In this document: in pieces, positions 1-8,330 of the stretch
How positions within the stretch are numbered: the stretch's first letter is position 1
Layout: every line of letters begins with the position of its first letter
From: Burkholderiaceae bacterium
Lineage (GTDB): Bacteria; Pseudomonadota; Gammaproteobacteria; Burkholderiales; Burkholderiaceae_B
NCBI GenBank assembly: GCA_029866055.1
Contig: JARXAG010000199.1
Location: forward strand, 1 to 39,476
DNA: 39,476 nucleotides
Reading direction: 5' to 3'
Made by a program: the position numbers and the translations under genes
The notes under the pieces: model-generated
Told to the model about the DNA's origin: nothing
Databases searched by the model: none
What the model saw: only the letters and a program-made list of their open reading frames with translations

Positions 1-233
1 CAGGGGATATTGCCCAACCCTAAACGCTCGCCCACGATACCGGCCAAGACTTCTTTGCCATTCAGTGGGCCGCTGATGAAGTTACCTAAATACAAGGCAC
101 CGATACGCTCGCGGTCAATGCCTGATTCAACGATGGCACGCGCCGCCGCCTCAACGGCTAGCGATTCAATCGGCGTGGCAATATGTTTGCCAAAGGTGGT
201 CGAGCCGATACCCGCTACAAAGACGTCACGCAT
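1..233 (-). CDS. thiolase / acetyl-CoA acetyltransferase family, N-terminal part (cut by window edge)
   Basis: Reading the minus strand from an ATG at 233 gives MRDVFVAGIGSTTFGKH, followed by a helix like IESLAVEAAARAIVESGI and then ALYLGNFISGPL. This is the start of a thiolase-fold protein of the SCP-x / acetyl-CoA acetyltransferase type, which condenses or cleaves acyl-CoA. Only about 77 codons are present; the active-site Cys and the rest lie beyond base 1. The start follows the stop of the upstream acyl-CoA ligase by 2 bases, so the two are almost certainly co-transcribed and translationally coupled. Together they suggest fatty-acid or related acyl-CoA degradation. The family call is good; the substrate cannot be told. 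Confidence 0.75.
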   Translation of the reverse strand, partial: MRDVFVAGIGSTTFGKHIATPIESLAVEAAARAIVESGIDRERIGALYLGNFISGPLNGKEVLAGIVGERLGLGNIP

Positions 234-235
234 GA

Positions 236-1759
236 TTATTTTCCTTTGGCGAGTTGCTTGCGCAGCTCTGTTTTAAGAATTTTTCCGTAATTATTTTTGG
301 GCAAATCGTCGCTGAAGAAATATTCGCGTGGGCGCTTGAAGCGCGCCATGTTGTCCAAACACAAGGTATCCATTTCGTCAGTCGTGATCGTCATGCCAGG
401 CTTAACCACCACAAAGGCAACGGGCTCTTCGCCTAGATCTGGCTCTTCGCGACCCACCACCGACACCTCTGCTAAAGCGGGGTGACGTAACAGCACTTCT
501 TCGATTTCGCGCGGATAAATATTTGAACCACCGCGAATGATCATATCTTTTGAGCGATCGCGCAGTGTGAGGTAACCTTTGGCATCCATGGTGCCGATGT
601 CGCCTGTCCAGAGCCAGCCGTTTTTGATGGCCGACGCAGTGGCTTTGGGGTTGTTCCAGTAGCCCAGCATGCGGGTGTCACTGCGTGAGACCACTTCACC
701 CAGTTCACCCGGCGGTAACTCTTTGCCGTCTTCGCCGACCACTCGCACTTCAACACCAGTACGCGCCGTGCCGCAAGACGCTAAGCGAGCCATGTGCGCC
801 TCGTCACGCGGCCCTTCATGATCCATCTTAGACAGCGCAGTCATGGTCATGGGGCTTTCGCCTTGTCCATAAATCTGTACCAGGCGTGGTCCAAGTAAAT
901 CAAGCGTCTGCACCAGATCGCTGACGTACATCGGGCCGCCGCCGTAAAACACAGTCAGCAAGTTGCCTGCGGGGTTTTTAATACCTTCAGCCGAGCGAAT
1001 CATGCGCGACAGCATGGTGGGTGCGGCAAACAAGGTGACATCTGGATACTGTTGCAAGGCTTCAAAGACCAGATCGGTGCTGAAGCTCTCTTCAATCACT
1101 TGATGACCACCGCCAAATAAATGCGGCAGAGCGTAGAGCCCCGCGCCATGTGAGAGCGGTGCAACATGCAGCATGGTTTGACCAGGACGCACGCAATCGA
1201 CATCAGCCCCATATTGCAAGCTCATGCTGATCAGGTTGCGGTGCGACAGCATCGCGCCTTTGGGGACGCCGGTCGTGCCGCTGGTATAAAAAATCCAGGC
1301 CAAGTCATCAGGCAGCAGCGAGGCACAGGGCACGGGTTTCGAGCGTACGTAGCCTTCGTAGGCGTCATCGTCGACCAAAATGATCTGTCGTTGACCAGGC
1401 AGGTCAGCGAGTGCTTCGGCCAAGCCTGCATACAAGGAGGCGCTGGTGAAAATCACAGCTGCACCAGAATCTAAGGCAATTGGTTTGACTTCGCGCGGAT
1501 GCAGTTTTGCGTTCACTGGCACCGCGCAAAGCCCCGCAGTCCAGGTGGCAAACAGCACCTCGATAAACGCGTTGCGGTTTTCCATGCACAGGATCACGCG
1601 CGAGCCGGGCGCAAGATGCAAAGTGTTTAACAAGCCACCGGCCAAACCATGCACACGTTGTGCCAGTTGGCCATAGGTGAGCGTTTGTTTACCGCAAGTC
1701 AGCGCCTTTAGCTCAGGATGACTGAGTGCGCGTGAAAGAAAGGATTTTGCAATGTTCAT
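236..1759 (-). CDS. long-chain/medium-chain fatty-acid-CoA ligase family (AMP-binding) enzyme
   Basis: A 507-residue member of the ANL adenylating superfamily that activates a carboxylic acid to acyl-AMP and then acyl-CoA. Visible motifs are the P-loop-like YTSGTTGVPKGAM (about residue 160), YGQGESPMT in the middle, the hinge region TGDIGTMDAKGYLTLRDRSKDMIIRGGSNIYPREIEEVL (near 400-440) and the C-terminal catalytic Lys in NNYGKILKTELR. Length is normal for the family. There is no signal peptide, so it acts in the cytoplasm. The start ATG at 1759 has no strong Shine-Dalgarno. It sits 2 bases upstream of the partial thiolase, giving a ligase-thiolase operon typical of acyl-CoA catabolism. The acid used is unknown. 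Confidence 0.9.
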   Translation of the reverse strand: MNIAKSFLSRALSHPELKALTCGKQTLTYGQLAQRVHGLAGGLLNTLHLAPGSRVILCMENRNAFIEVLFATWTAGLCAVPVNAKLHPREVKPIALDSGAAVIFTSASLYAGLAEALADLPGQRQIILVDDDAYEGYVRSKPVPCASLLPDDLAWIFYTSGTTGVPKGAMLSHRNLISMSLQYGADVDCVRPGQTMLHVAPLSHGAGLYALPHLFGGGHQVIEESFSTDLVFEALQQYPDVTLFAAPTMLSRMIRSAEGIKNPAGNLLTVFYGGGPMYVSDLVQTLDLLGPRLVQIYGQGESPMTMTALSKMDHEGPRDEAHMARLASCGTARTGVEVRVVGEDGKELPPGELGEVVSRSDTRMLGYWNNPKATASAIKNGWLWTGDIGTMDAKGYLTLRDRSKDMIIRGGSNIYPREIEEVLLRHPALAEVSVVGREEPDLGEEPVAFVVVKPGMTITTDEMDTLCLDNMARFKRPREYFFSDDLPKNNYGKILKTELRKQLAKGK

Positions 1760-1837
1760 CAGACTTTTTAATTATTTTGAAAAGTTCAGATTAGAGGGTT
1801 GTCACCTCGAATGATCATATCGCAAAAAAACGCGTGA

Positions 1838-2956
1838 CTATTGTGCCGGCATGCGCGTCCAACGACTAAACAACCCGCCGACTGCCCGATAACTTGCTTC
1901 TTGAGCCTTGTACCTGAACATAATCAGAATGCGTTCATGAGTCGGATCAATGATCACTGACTGCCCGTACGCACCTTGCCAGGCATACACGGGTACCCCC
2001 CATTTATGACTGACCCAGGTTTGATAGCCGTAATCCCAAAAACGCGGCTTGACGGTATCTGAGGTTTGGCGCGCCGTGGCTTGTTGCATAAACTCGGTCA
2101 TGCAGGGGCCGTCAGCGCCTTTAATCAGCGCAATCGAGCGCATCGCGAGGCGTGCCCAGTCACGCAAGACTGCGCCAAAGCCTGCAGCAGCATATAGTTG
2201 CCCTTGCTTATCGGTGAGCCAAGTTGCGGATTGTTCTGGCTGGCTAGGTTGCCAAACTTTTTGTTCAAATATTTTTGCAAAATTGCCAGCACCGTTGACT
2301 GCCAGCATCAAGGCATTGGTGTCGCTGTTGTTGTACGAGAAAATATTGGCATTGGCTTTTTCATTGCCGTATTTTTTTAAGACGTCGTCAATCGAAATGC
2401 GACTTGTGGTGATGTCATTCCATTCACCAAAGAGTGACCCGCCGGCTTCGTCTGGCGCGCGCGCGCCGCTACTCATGGTGAGCAGTTGTCGCAACGTTGC
2501 TTGGCCAAATACAGTTTTGTCGATGGTTTTGGCATAGCTACCTGCTCGGTCATCCAGCGATTTGAGTTGCCCTGCGCAAAGCGCTTGGCCCGCGGTCATG
2601 GCAGTTAAACTTTTTGCCATCGAGTACGAAAAAAACTTTGTCTTGTGGTTGGTGCCTTTTTTGAATTGCTCAAATACGATATGGCCACGGTCGACCAGCA
2701 TCATCCCCAACGCAAATGAATCGTCATCAAAGGCTTTTTTAGCCAGGTCAACAATGATTTGTTGGTTTGCTGTCAGCACGTTTGCCTGACTTAAGGCGAG
2801 GGGTTGAGCAACCTCCGCAAACGTATGCCGTTTATATGGAAAAGAACTCAATGCCCCTGTGATGTAGTCTTGCCGTATGGCGGGTTCTTCGGCTTGAGCG
2901 GGTGTCAATACAAAAGACAGCAACAGCAAGCTAAGATAGATTTTCAGTGCTTTCAT
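1838..2956 (-). CDS. exported serine hydrolase, beta-lactamase (class C / 6-aminohexanoate-dimer hydrolase-like) family
   Basis: A 372-residue protein starting with a clear Sec signal peptide (MKALKIYLSLLLLSFVLTPAQA, cleavage probably after AQA). The catalytic SxxK motif is SMAK in FFSYSMAKSLTAM, and the second motif YxN appears as YNN in FSYNNSDTN. The C-terminal stretch AYGQSVIIDPTHERILIMFR matches the last strand region of class C beta-lactamase-fold hydrolases. It is therefore probably a periplasmic serine amidase or esterase and not necessarily an antibiotic-inactivating enzyme; the lack of a KTG box fits the 6-aminohexanoate-dimer hydrolase/EstB-like side of the family. It stands alone between the ligase and the min operon. 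Substrate unknown. Confidence 0.85.
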   Translation of the reverse strand: MKALKIYLSLLLLSFVLTPAQAEEPAIRQDYITGALSSFPYKRHTFAEVAQPLALSQANVLTANQQIIVDLAKKAFDDDSFALGMMLVDRGHIVFEQFKKGTNHKTKFFSYSMAKSLTAMTAGQALCAGQLKSLDDRAGSYAKTIDKTVFGQATLRQLLTMSSGARAPDEAGGSLFGEWNDITTSRISIDDVLKKYGNEKANANIFSYNNSDTNALMLAVNGAGNFAKIFEQKVWQPSQPEQSATWLTDKQGQLYAAAGFGAVLRDWARLAMRSIALIKGADGPCMTEFMQQATARQTSDTVKPRFWDYGYQTWVSHKWGVPVYAWQGAYGQSVIIDPTHERILIMFRYKAQEASYRAVGGLFSRWTRMPAQ

Positions 2957-3062
2957 CGTAATCTCAAGGGTTCTTCGACTGAGATCGTGTTTTATTGATT
3001 GTTGACGAAGCTGTGATCAGTCGCTTTGGGTGAATTTGCGAGGTGGTTTTAATTTGACGCGT

Positions 3063-3094
3063 CGCCGTGATCTAAGTACGCCGTGATCTAAGTA
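3063..3094. repeat. perfect 16-bp tandem repeat, two copies
   Basis: The unit CGCCGTGATCTAAGTA occurs twice back to back in the spacer between the serine hydrolase and minE. The last CTAAGT of copy two (3088-3093) forms an inverted repeat with ACTTAG at 3099-3104 around a 5-base loop. Two identical repeated half-sites could be a regulator site or simply a recent slippage duplication; the sequence alone does not decide. Confidence 0.8.
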
Positions 3095-3132
3095 TTCAAC
3101 TTAGCGTTGCACTCTACGTTTTGGATCAAACG

Positions 3133-3160
3133 TTGACATGAATGAGTCTTGTAATATAAA
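3133..3160 (+). promoter_or_regulatory. strong sigma70-like promoter with no plus-strand gene downstream
   Basis: A perfect -35 TTGACA (3133-3138) is followed after 16 bases by TATAAA (3155-3160), close to the sigma70 consensus. Transcription would start near 3167 and run rightward into the 3' end of minE on the opposite strand. No credible plus-strand coding region follows. It could drive an antisense RNA or a short structured RNA (see the inverted repeat at 3182-3231). Confidence 0.5.
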
Positions 3161-3181
3161 ACTCCAAAACTTTGAATGAGT

Positions 3182-3231
3182 GCTCAACGTTTTGGGGTGC
3201 TATCAAGCAGTTGCGCTTTTTTGCGTTGAGC
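3182..3231. repeat. inverted repeat downstream of minE (possible terminator or sRNA fold)
   Basis: GCTCAACG (3182-3189) pairs perfectly with CGTTGAGC (3224-3231), with a nested TGCT/AGCA hairpin at 3198-3209 and a TTTTTT run at 3217-3222 on the plus strand. It lies directly after the minE stop, so it may end the min transcript, or form part of an RNA made from the plus-strand promoter at 3133. The long 34-base interior makes a classic intrinsic terminator uncertain. Confidence 0.4.
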
Positions 3232-3237
3232 CTGCCT

Positions 3238-3495
3238 TTAGCGCTGCGGCATCTCGATTTTGACTTCAAGCACTTCAAGGCTGTCTTGTCGTTCGAGACT
3301 GACCTTGATGTCTTCGGGGTTGATTTTGACGTACTTAGAAATGACGGCGATCAATTCGCGTTGCAACGCTGGCAGGTAGTCAGGCGTGGCACTTTGCCCA
3401 CCGCGTTCGTGGGCCAAAATAATCTGCAGACGCTCTTTGGCAACGGTGGCGGTCTTTTTTTTCTCGCCAAGCAAGAAAGACAGAAAGGACATCAT
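3238..3495 (-). CDS. minE: cell division topological specificity factor MinE
   Basis: An 85-residue MinE. It has the N-terminal amphipathic membrane-targeting start [14 protein letters not shown], the MinD-contacting segment [18 protein letters not shown], and the C-terminal topological specificity domain including [17 protein letters not shown]. MinE stimulates MinD ATPase and drives pole-to-pole oscillation so that MinC blocks division everywhere except midcell. Its ATG lies inside the last codons of minD (4-base overlap), indicating translational coupling. Length is normal. It is the last gene of the glnS-minC-minD-minE run. Confidence 0.97.
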   Translation of the reverse strand: MMSFLSFLLGEKKKTATVAKERLQIILAHERGGQSATPDYLPALQRELIAVISKYVKINPEDIKVSLERQDSLEVLEVKIEMPQR

Positions 3496-4307
3496 TTGCC
3501 TCCAAACAGGCGCTTAAACAGGCCTGGTTTTGCGTAGTCGACAAAACGTAGTGGTTTTTCTTCGCCTAAATAGCGCGCGACCACATCTTGATACGCTTCA
3601 GCGACGTCGGTATCTTTGAGGTGAATCGCCGGCAAGCCCTGATTAGACGCTTGCAGAACAGACTCAGACTCGGGGATGACACCGATCAGTTTGATGCGCA
3701 AGATATCTTCGATGTCTTTGAGCGACAGCATCTCGCCGTCTTCAACACGCTTGGGGTTATAGCGGGTGAGCAGCAGGTATTCTTTGATCGGTTCATCGGC
3801 CTCGATGGCGCGACGCGATTTTGACGCCAAGATACCAAGGATACGATCCGAGTCGCGTACCGAAGACACTTCGGGGTTTGTGACTACCAACGCGTCATCA
3901 GCAAAATAGGCCGCTAACAGGGCACCCGTTTCGATACCTGCGGGCGAATCGCACACAATGTAATCAAACCCCATCTCTTTAAGGTCGTTGATGACTTTCT
4001 CGACGCCTTCTTGTGACAGCGCATCTTTGTCGCGTGTTTGCGAGGCGGGTAAAACAAACAGATTGTCGCAGTTTTTATCTTTGATCAAGGCCTGATTGAG
4101 AGTGGCTTCGCCTTGAATCACATTGACAAAGTCATAGACTACTCGTCGCTCGCAGCCCATGATCAAGTCAAGATTACGCAGGCCCACATCAAAATCGATC
4201 ACGGCGGTTTTAAAACCACGCAGGGCCAAGCCCGACGAAAAACTGGCGCTAGTGGTAGTTTTACCCACACCACCTTTACCTGAGGTCACCACTACGATAC
4301 GTGTCAT
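3492..4307 (-). CDS. minD: septum site-determining ATPase MinD
   Basis: A 271-residue deviant Walker A ATPase. It has the signature [17 protein letters not shown] at residues 6-22, the switch regions [18 protein letters not shown] and [11 protein letters not shown], and a C-terminal amphipathic helix ([17 protein letters not shown]) for membrane binding in the ATP state. MinD recruits MinC to the membrane and is released by MinE. All expected residues are present. It overlaps minE by 4 bases and follows minC after 39 bases, so the three genes form one operon. Confidence 0.98.
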   Translation of the reverse strand: MTRIVVVTSGKGGVGKTTTSASFSSGLALRGFKTAVIDFDVGLRNLDLIMGCERRVVYDFVNVIQGEATLNQALIKDKNCDNLFVLPASQTRDKDALSQEGVEKVINDLKEMGFDYIVCDSPAGIETGALLAAYFADDALVVTNPEVSSVRDSDRILGILASKSRRAIEADEPIKEYLLLTRYNPKRVEDGEMLSLKDIEDILRIKLIGVIPESESVLQASNQGLPAIHLKDTDVAEAYQDVVARYLGEEKPLRFVDYAKPGLFKRLFGGK

Positions 4308-4346
4308 GACTGACTAACCCTTATGTAAGACTGCAATATTGAACGA

Positions 4347-5135
4347 CTATTTTTCAAGAGGCGTCAGATGCAACGCGTCTTTTTGCAGCTGAATCACAGC
4401 CGGACGCTGGTGCAGCTCGGCCGGTAATTTTGAATCGATTACACGATAAATACCAGCAACAGCGACAAGCTCGGCGTCAAGCGTCGTCGTAAAGATACGA
4501 GCCGCCGTGTCGCCGCGCGCACCTGCCATGGCTTTGCCACGCAGCGGGCCATAAACATGAATATTGCCGTCTGCAATAACTTCGGCGCCGCGGCTGACCA
4601 CACCCATCACGATCAAATCACTTTGGCGGGCATACACCCGCTGACCCGAACGCAAGGGGCCACGCACCACCATGGTGGGGGCGGCGTTTGGGCTGTCGGT
4701 GTTTGAGGTTTTGCTGTGCGTAACTGTTGCGCCAGCCTCATCCGCCGCCGCTGGTGCCGGTACGTTTGCCGTCACAGGCTCAACGACCGAGGCCGCTGTT
4801 TGCGTCTCTGCGGCATTGCGCACGGGGCTTGTCGATAAGTCAACCGCCGCAAGCCCGCAGGCCTTGGCCGCTGCTAAGTTATCGCCTTGCGCCACCACGC
4901 CAATGACAGGCAGGCGGTGGTCAGCAAAAGCCTTAAGCAAGGGTGCCCAGTCAACGACTTCGTCGACCGAACCCGCGTCAATGACCACGGGTTCGTTTTC
5001 ATAAAAAGCACCAGCGTCAGCCATGCGTTTTTTAAGCGCCTTGATTAGCGCTTTGGTATCAGCATGCTGAAGCACCACTCTAATCGCATAGAGTGTGGCG
5101 CTTTTAAAATCTAGGGCTGAAATGTCGGTCGTCAT
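4347..5135 (-). CDS. minC: septum site-determining protein MinC (FtsZ assembly inhibitor)
   Basis: A 262-residue MinC with the usual two domains. The N-terminal part (about 1-105) begins [18 protein letters not shown] and carries the FtsZ-inhibiting fold. An Ala/Pro/Thr-rich linker (about 110-150) follows. The C-terminal beta-helix starts near [50 protein letters not shown] and binds MinD. Start ATG at 5135. It lies 16 bases after the glnS stop on the same strand, so glnS and minCDE may share transcription. The linker is longer than in E. coli MinC, which accounts for the extra length. Confidence 0.96.
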   Translation of the reverse strand: MTTDISALDFKSATLYAIRVVLQHADTKALIKALKKRMADAGAFYENEPVVIDAGSVDEVVDWAPLLKAFADHRLPVIGVVAQGDNLAAAKACGLAAVDLSTSPVRNAAETQTAASVVEPVTANVPAPAAADEAGATVTHSKTSNTDSPNAAPTMVVRGPLRSGQRVYARQSDLIVMGVVSRGAEVIADGNIHVYGPLRGKAMAGARGDTAARIFTTTLDAELVAVAGIYRVIDSKLPAELHQRPAVIQLQKDALHLTPLEK

Positions 5136-5151
5136 GGCTCAGAATGATAAC

Positions 5152-6918
5152 TCAGACACCGGCAGCCCATGTGTCTTTTAAGGTGGTGACGCGATTAAAA
5201 ACAGGCCGTTCGAGGGTTGAGTCAACCGAGTCGACGGCAAAGTAGCCCAGGCGTTCAAACTGAGACACCACGCCAGCAGTGGCGACCGTACCCGGTTCAA
5301 GCCACGCCTTGACGCTTTGCGCCGAATTTGGATTCAGGCAGGCTAAAAAGTCGTTGTCGCCCGCATCCGGAAAAGGCTCTGAAAACAGTCGGTCGTATAG
5401 GCGAATCTCAGCGGGGATGGCTTGTGCCGCACTAATCCAAGTCACGGTGCCTTTGACTTTGACGGCATTTGAACCGGCCGTGCCACTTTTGGTATCGGGG
5501 TGGTATTCGGCATGCACTTCAGTCACTTTACCTGAGGAATCCTTAGTAAAACCTGTGCAGGTGACCACATAGCCGTACTTCAAGCGCACCGAATTGCCCG
5601 GAAACAACCTGAAGTACTTGGGCGGCGGCACCTCGGCGAAGTCTTCTTGTTCAATCCATAGCTCACGGGTAAACCCAAACTGACGCTGACCCACTTCAGG
5701 GTCGTGCGGGTTACGAGGTGCCTGACAGGGCTCTACCTGACCCGCCGGAAAATTGGTAATGACAAGCTTTAAGGGATCAAGAATCGCCACGCAACGAGGG
5801 GCAACCGGGTCTTGCACTTCGCGTAACGCTTGATCTAATAAGCTGTAGTCAATGCGAGCGTTATTTTTAGACACACCGGTGCGTTCACAGAACAGACGCA
5901 AGGCCTCGGGGGTGTAGCCGCGGCGGCGTAAGCCCACAATCGTTGGCATGCGTGGGTCATCCCAACCCGTGACGTGGCCCTCTTTGACCAGTTGCAGGAG
6001 TTTGCGTTTGCTCGTCACGATGTAGCTCATGTTGAGCCGGGCAAATTCGTACTGATGGGGCAGGGGGGCTGCCAACTTGCCAAGCTCGTTCAGTCGGTTC
6101 AGCGTCCAGTCGTAAAACGGGCGTTGGTCTTCAAACTCGAGCGTGCAGATGCTGTGGGTGATGCCTTCGAGTGCATCTTCGATTGGATGGGCAAAGGCGT
6201 ACATCGGATACACGCACCACTGGTTGCCGGTGCGGTGGTGGGTAGCATGCCGGATCCGGTACAAGACGGGGTCACGCAGATTGATATTGGGAGAAGCCAT
6301 ATCAATTTTTGCGCGTAACGCCATACTGCCGTCAGCGTGCTTGCCTTCGCGCATTTCGTTCAGTAACCGGGTTGAGTCTGAGGCAGGGCGCTCGCGCCAA
6401 GGTGAATTTTGACCCGCTTCAGTGAGTGTGCCGCGCATGGTGCGCATTTGTTCGGGGCTTTGCTCGTCAACATAGGCGTGGCCGGCTTGGATCAACGCCA
6501 ACGCGCAGTCATACATCACACCAAAATAATCGCTGGCAAAAAACAGATGCTCGCTGCCATTTGACTGCCAGTTAAAGCCTAGCCACTTGACCGCGTCAAT
6601 GATGCCGTCAACGTATTCTTGCTCTTCTTTTTCAGGGTTGGTGTCGTCAAAACGCAGATGGCACACGCCACCATAGTCGCGCGCCAAGCCAAAGTTCAGG
6701 CAGATGCTCTTGGCGTGGCCAATATGCAGATAGCCGTTGGGCTCGGGTGGAAACCGTGTGCGGATCTTGGCGGGATCGGGCGAGCCCGCGGCCTGCACAG
6801 ACGCTGGCCCCGGCTGGCCGGCCCACAGTTTGCCCGCAAAGCGCTGGGCGCTTAGGTCGGCTTCAATAATATTGCGTAAAAAATTGGTCGTTACCGGCGA
6901 AACAGAGTCTGTGGTCAT
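5152..6918 (-). CDS. glnS: glutamine-tRNA ligase
   Basis: A 588-residue class I aminoacyl-tRNA synthetase. The HIGH motif is in RFPPEPNGYLHIGHAKSICLNFGL (about residues 55-78), followed by LRFDDTNPEKEEQEYVDGI. The KMSKS-equivalent is VTSKRKLLQLV, the variant typical of GlnRS. The two anticodon-binding beta-barrels fill the C-terminal third (CAILDPLKLVITNF, then GNSVRLKYGYVVTCTGF). It charges tRNA-Gln in the cytoplasm. It runs divergently from the cydA-like gene with about 70 bases between starts, and minC follows 16 bases downstream. The N terminus carries a short extension before the catalytic domain, as in many betaproteobacteria. Confidence 0.97.
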   Translation of the reverse strand: MTTDSVSPVTTNFLRNIIEADLSAQRFAGKLWAGQPGPASVQAAGSPDPAKIRTRFPPEPNGYLHIGHAKSICLNFGLARDYGGVCHLRFDDTNPEKEEQEYVDGIIDAVKWLGFNWQSNGSEHLFFASDYFGVMYDCALALIQAGHAYVDEQSPEQMRTMRGTLTEAGQNSPWRERPASDSTRLLNEMREGKHADGSMALRAKIDMASPNINLRDPVLYRIRHATHHRTGNQWCVYPMYAFAHPIEDALEGITHSICTLEFEDQRPFYDWTLNRLNELGKLAAPLPHQYEFARLNMSYIVTSKRKLLQLVKEGHVTGWDDPRMPTIVGLRRRGYTPEALRLFCERTGVSKNNARIDYSLLDQALREVQDPVAPRCVAILDPLKLVITNFPAGQVEPCQAPRNPHDPEVGQRQFGFTRELWIEQEDFAEVPPPKYFRLFPGNSVRLKYGYVVTCTGFTKDSSGKVTEVHAEYHPDTKSGTAGSNAVKVKGTVTWISAAQAIPAEIRLYDRLFSEPFPDAGDNDFLACLNPNSAQSVKAWLEPGTVATAGVVSQFERLGYFAVDSVDSTLERPVFNRVTTLKDTWAAGV

Positions 6919-6973
6919 ACAGGATTTTGAGTATTAAAGCCGTTTTAAAAGAATCATTTTGCCACGACCGGTC

Positions 6974-6979
6974 TACACT
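6974..6979 (+). promoter_or_regulatory. -10 box candidate for cydAB-like operon
   Basis: TACACT in the context GGTCTACACTAGC lies 10 bases before the chosen ATG at 6990. Transcription would then start about 4 bases before the coding region. No good -35 lies 16-18 bases upstream. Very similar boxes (TACAAT/TACACT) precede recQ, azlC, rhlE, ctaG, the TM2 gene and the dehydratase. Confidence 0.4.
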
Positions 6980-6989
6980 AGCCCAAATC

Positions 6990-8330
6990 ATGGAAATTTC
7001 AGCACTTTTTCTCGCCCGCGCGCAGTTCGCCCTGAGTCTGAACATGCACGTTCTGTTTGCTGCGCTCGCCATGGCGCTGGGCTGGATTCTGTGCGTGTTT
7101 CGGTTTCGCGCTTGGAAGGCTCCAGACTCTGGCTGGACGACCGCGTATCGGTTTTGGGTTCGGATTTTTGCCTTGTCCTTTTTTTTGGCGTTGGCGACAG
7201 CCTTACCGGTGCTCGTTGAGCTAGGCACGCTGTGGCCTGAATTGATTGAACGCACCGGTAACGTGGCGGGCCCCTTGCTGGCCTTTGGTATCACCACTTT
7301 TTTTGTCACAAAGTCGCTGTTTATGGGGGTGGTGCTGTTTGGGCAGCGTCGCGTGTCGGCCAAAGCGCATTTTTTTGCCGTGCTGATGGTGGCTCTTGGG
7401 TTGACGTTGACGCTGTTTTGGGCAGTCGTGTTGCACACTTGGGCGCAGGCGCCTGTCGGCGCAGGTTTAATCGACGGGCGTTATCAGGTGTATGGCTGGA
7501 ACGAAATCATCCTGACCCCATTTGTGCTGTGGCGTTCGGTGAGTTTCGTGGCGGGTGCATTTTTGTTTGCGGGACTGCTTTTGATTGGTGTGACGGCCTG
7601 GCAGGCGTTACGCCGCCCACCTGACGAAGGTGAACGCTTGTCGTTTCGCACTGGAGTACTGGTGTCTGTGTGTGCGATCGTGCTTTATTGGGCTGCCCTC
7701 GATGGTAATGCCAGAATGGTGGCGCGCTATCAACCCGCTATCGCCGCTGCTCAGGTGGGCGTCTGGCAGAGTTCAGCTGCTCCGAGCTGGGTGTGGTTGG
7801 GTGTGCCCAAGTTACAACAGCGTTCAACCGAGGTGTTTTGGGCCTCTGAGGTCAATCCCCAGCGGTGGTTGGGCAAGCAGACTGATACCAGCTTAGTTGG
7901 GCTGGATGTGACGGGTGAGTTGCTGCCACCTGTCGTCCTCTTGTTTTGGCTCTTGCGCGCCGCGTTATTGCTTGGCGCCATCGCCAGCGTGTTGATTGTC
8001 GTGACACTTTTGGTGGCGCTCAGGCGGGGGTTTGAGCCGTCGCGTCAGCCAAAGTGGTTGTTACGCATGCAAGTGTGGTCTGGTAGCTTAGGTGCATTAG
8101 CCTGGTTGGTGAGCTGGAACCTTTCAGATTTGGGGCGTTCTCCTTATTTGGTGTGGGGCACGTTGTTGCAACAAGATGCGCTGGCTGCTGTGGCACCGCT
8201 CACGCTGGCCTGGGTGTTGGCAGGGGCTGTCGCCACCTACGCAGTGATGTTGGCGGGGTTTATTCAAATGCTGTGGCATGCGGCGCGCTTTGGCGTTGTC
8301 CCGGTGCGCAAACCTGGGATGCGTCCATGA
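6990..8330 (+). CDS. cytochrome bd oxidase subunit I-like protein (divergent CydA lacking canonical heme ligands)
   Basis: A 446-residue polytopic membrane protein starting MEISALFLARAQFALSLNMH. I chose the ATG at 6990 over the TTG at 6927 because family similarity begins there. Long stretches match CydA: the GTLWPELIERTGNVAGPLL region, APVGA, a 30-residue helix ending GVTAW, PKWLLR and DLGRSP. His20 aligns with E. coli His19. However, E. coli Glu99, Glu107, His186 and Met393 align with Phe99, Thr107, Ser185 and Ala, Glu445 aligns with Asp, and the Q-loop Lys252/Glu257 region is not conserved. So the b558 ligands and quinol site look lost, while Arg391 and Trp441 positions remain. It overlaps the cydB-like gene by 4 bases. 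Family membership is firm; its redox activity is open. Residue comparisons are from memory of E. coli CydA. Confidence 0.85.
   Translation: MEISALFLARAQFALSLNMHVLFAALAMALGWILCVFRFRAWKAPDSGWTTAYRFWVRIFALSFFLALATALPVLVELGTLWPELIERTGNVAGPLLAFGITTFFVTKSLFMGVVLFGQRRVSAKAHFFAVLMVALGLTLTLFWAVVLHTWAQAPVGAGLIDGRYQVYGWNEIILTPFVLWRSVSFVAGAFLFAGLLLIGVTAWQALRRPPDEGERLSFRTGVLVSVCAIVLYWAALDGNARMVARYQPAIAAAQVGVWQSSAAPSWVWLGVPKLQQRSTEVFWASEVNPQRWLGKQTDTSLVGLDVTGELLPPVVLLFWLLRAALLLGAIASVLIVVTLLVALRRGFEPSRQPKWLLRMQVWSGSLGALAWLVSWNLSDLGRSPYLVWGTLLQQDALAAVAPLTLAWVLAGAVATYAVMLAGFIQMLWHAARFGVVPVRKPGMRP

Noticed and set aside
2049-2537. Plus-strand ORF of 162 residues opposite the serine hydrolase gene
   Set aside because: Antisense shadow. 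The minus-strand frame has a signal peptide and catalytic motifs, whereas this frame has none.
3172-3537. Plus-strand ORF of 121 residues opposite minE
   Set aside because: It starts near the strong promoter but lies almost wholly antisense to minE and the end of minD. Its Phe/Asp/Leu-rich translation mirrors the opposite strand and has no family features.
6863-7438. Minus-strand ORF of 191 residues over the glnS/cydA-like junction
   Set aside because: It runs antisense to the well-supported CydA-like coding region and has a Lys/Thr/Asn/Arg-rich composition without motif; a shadow frame.
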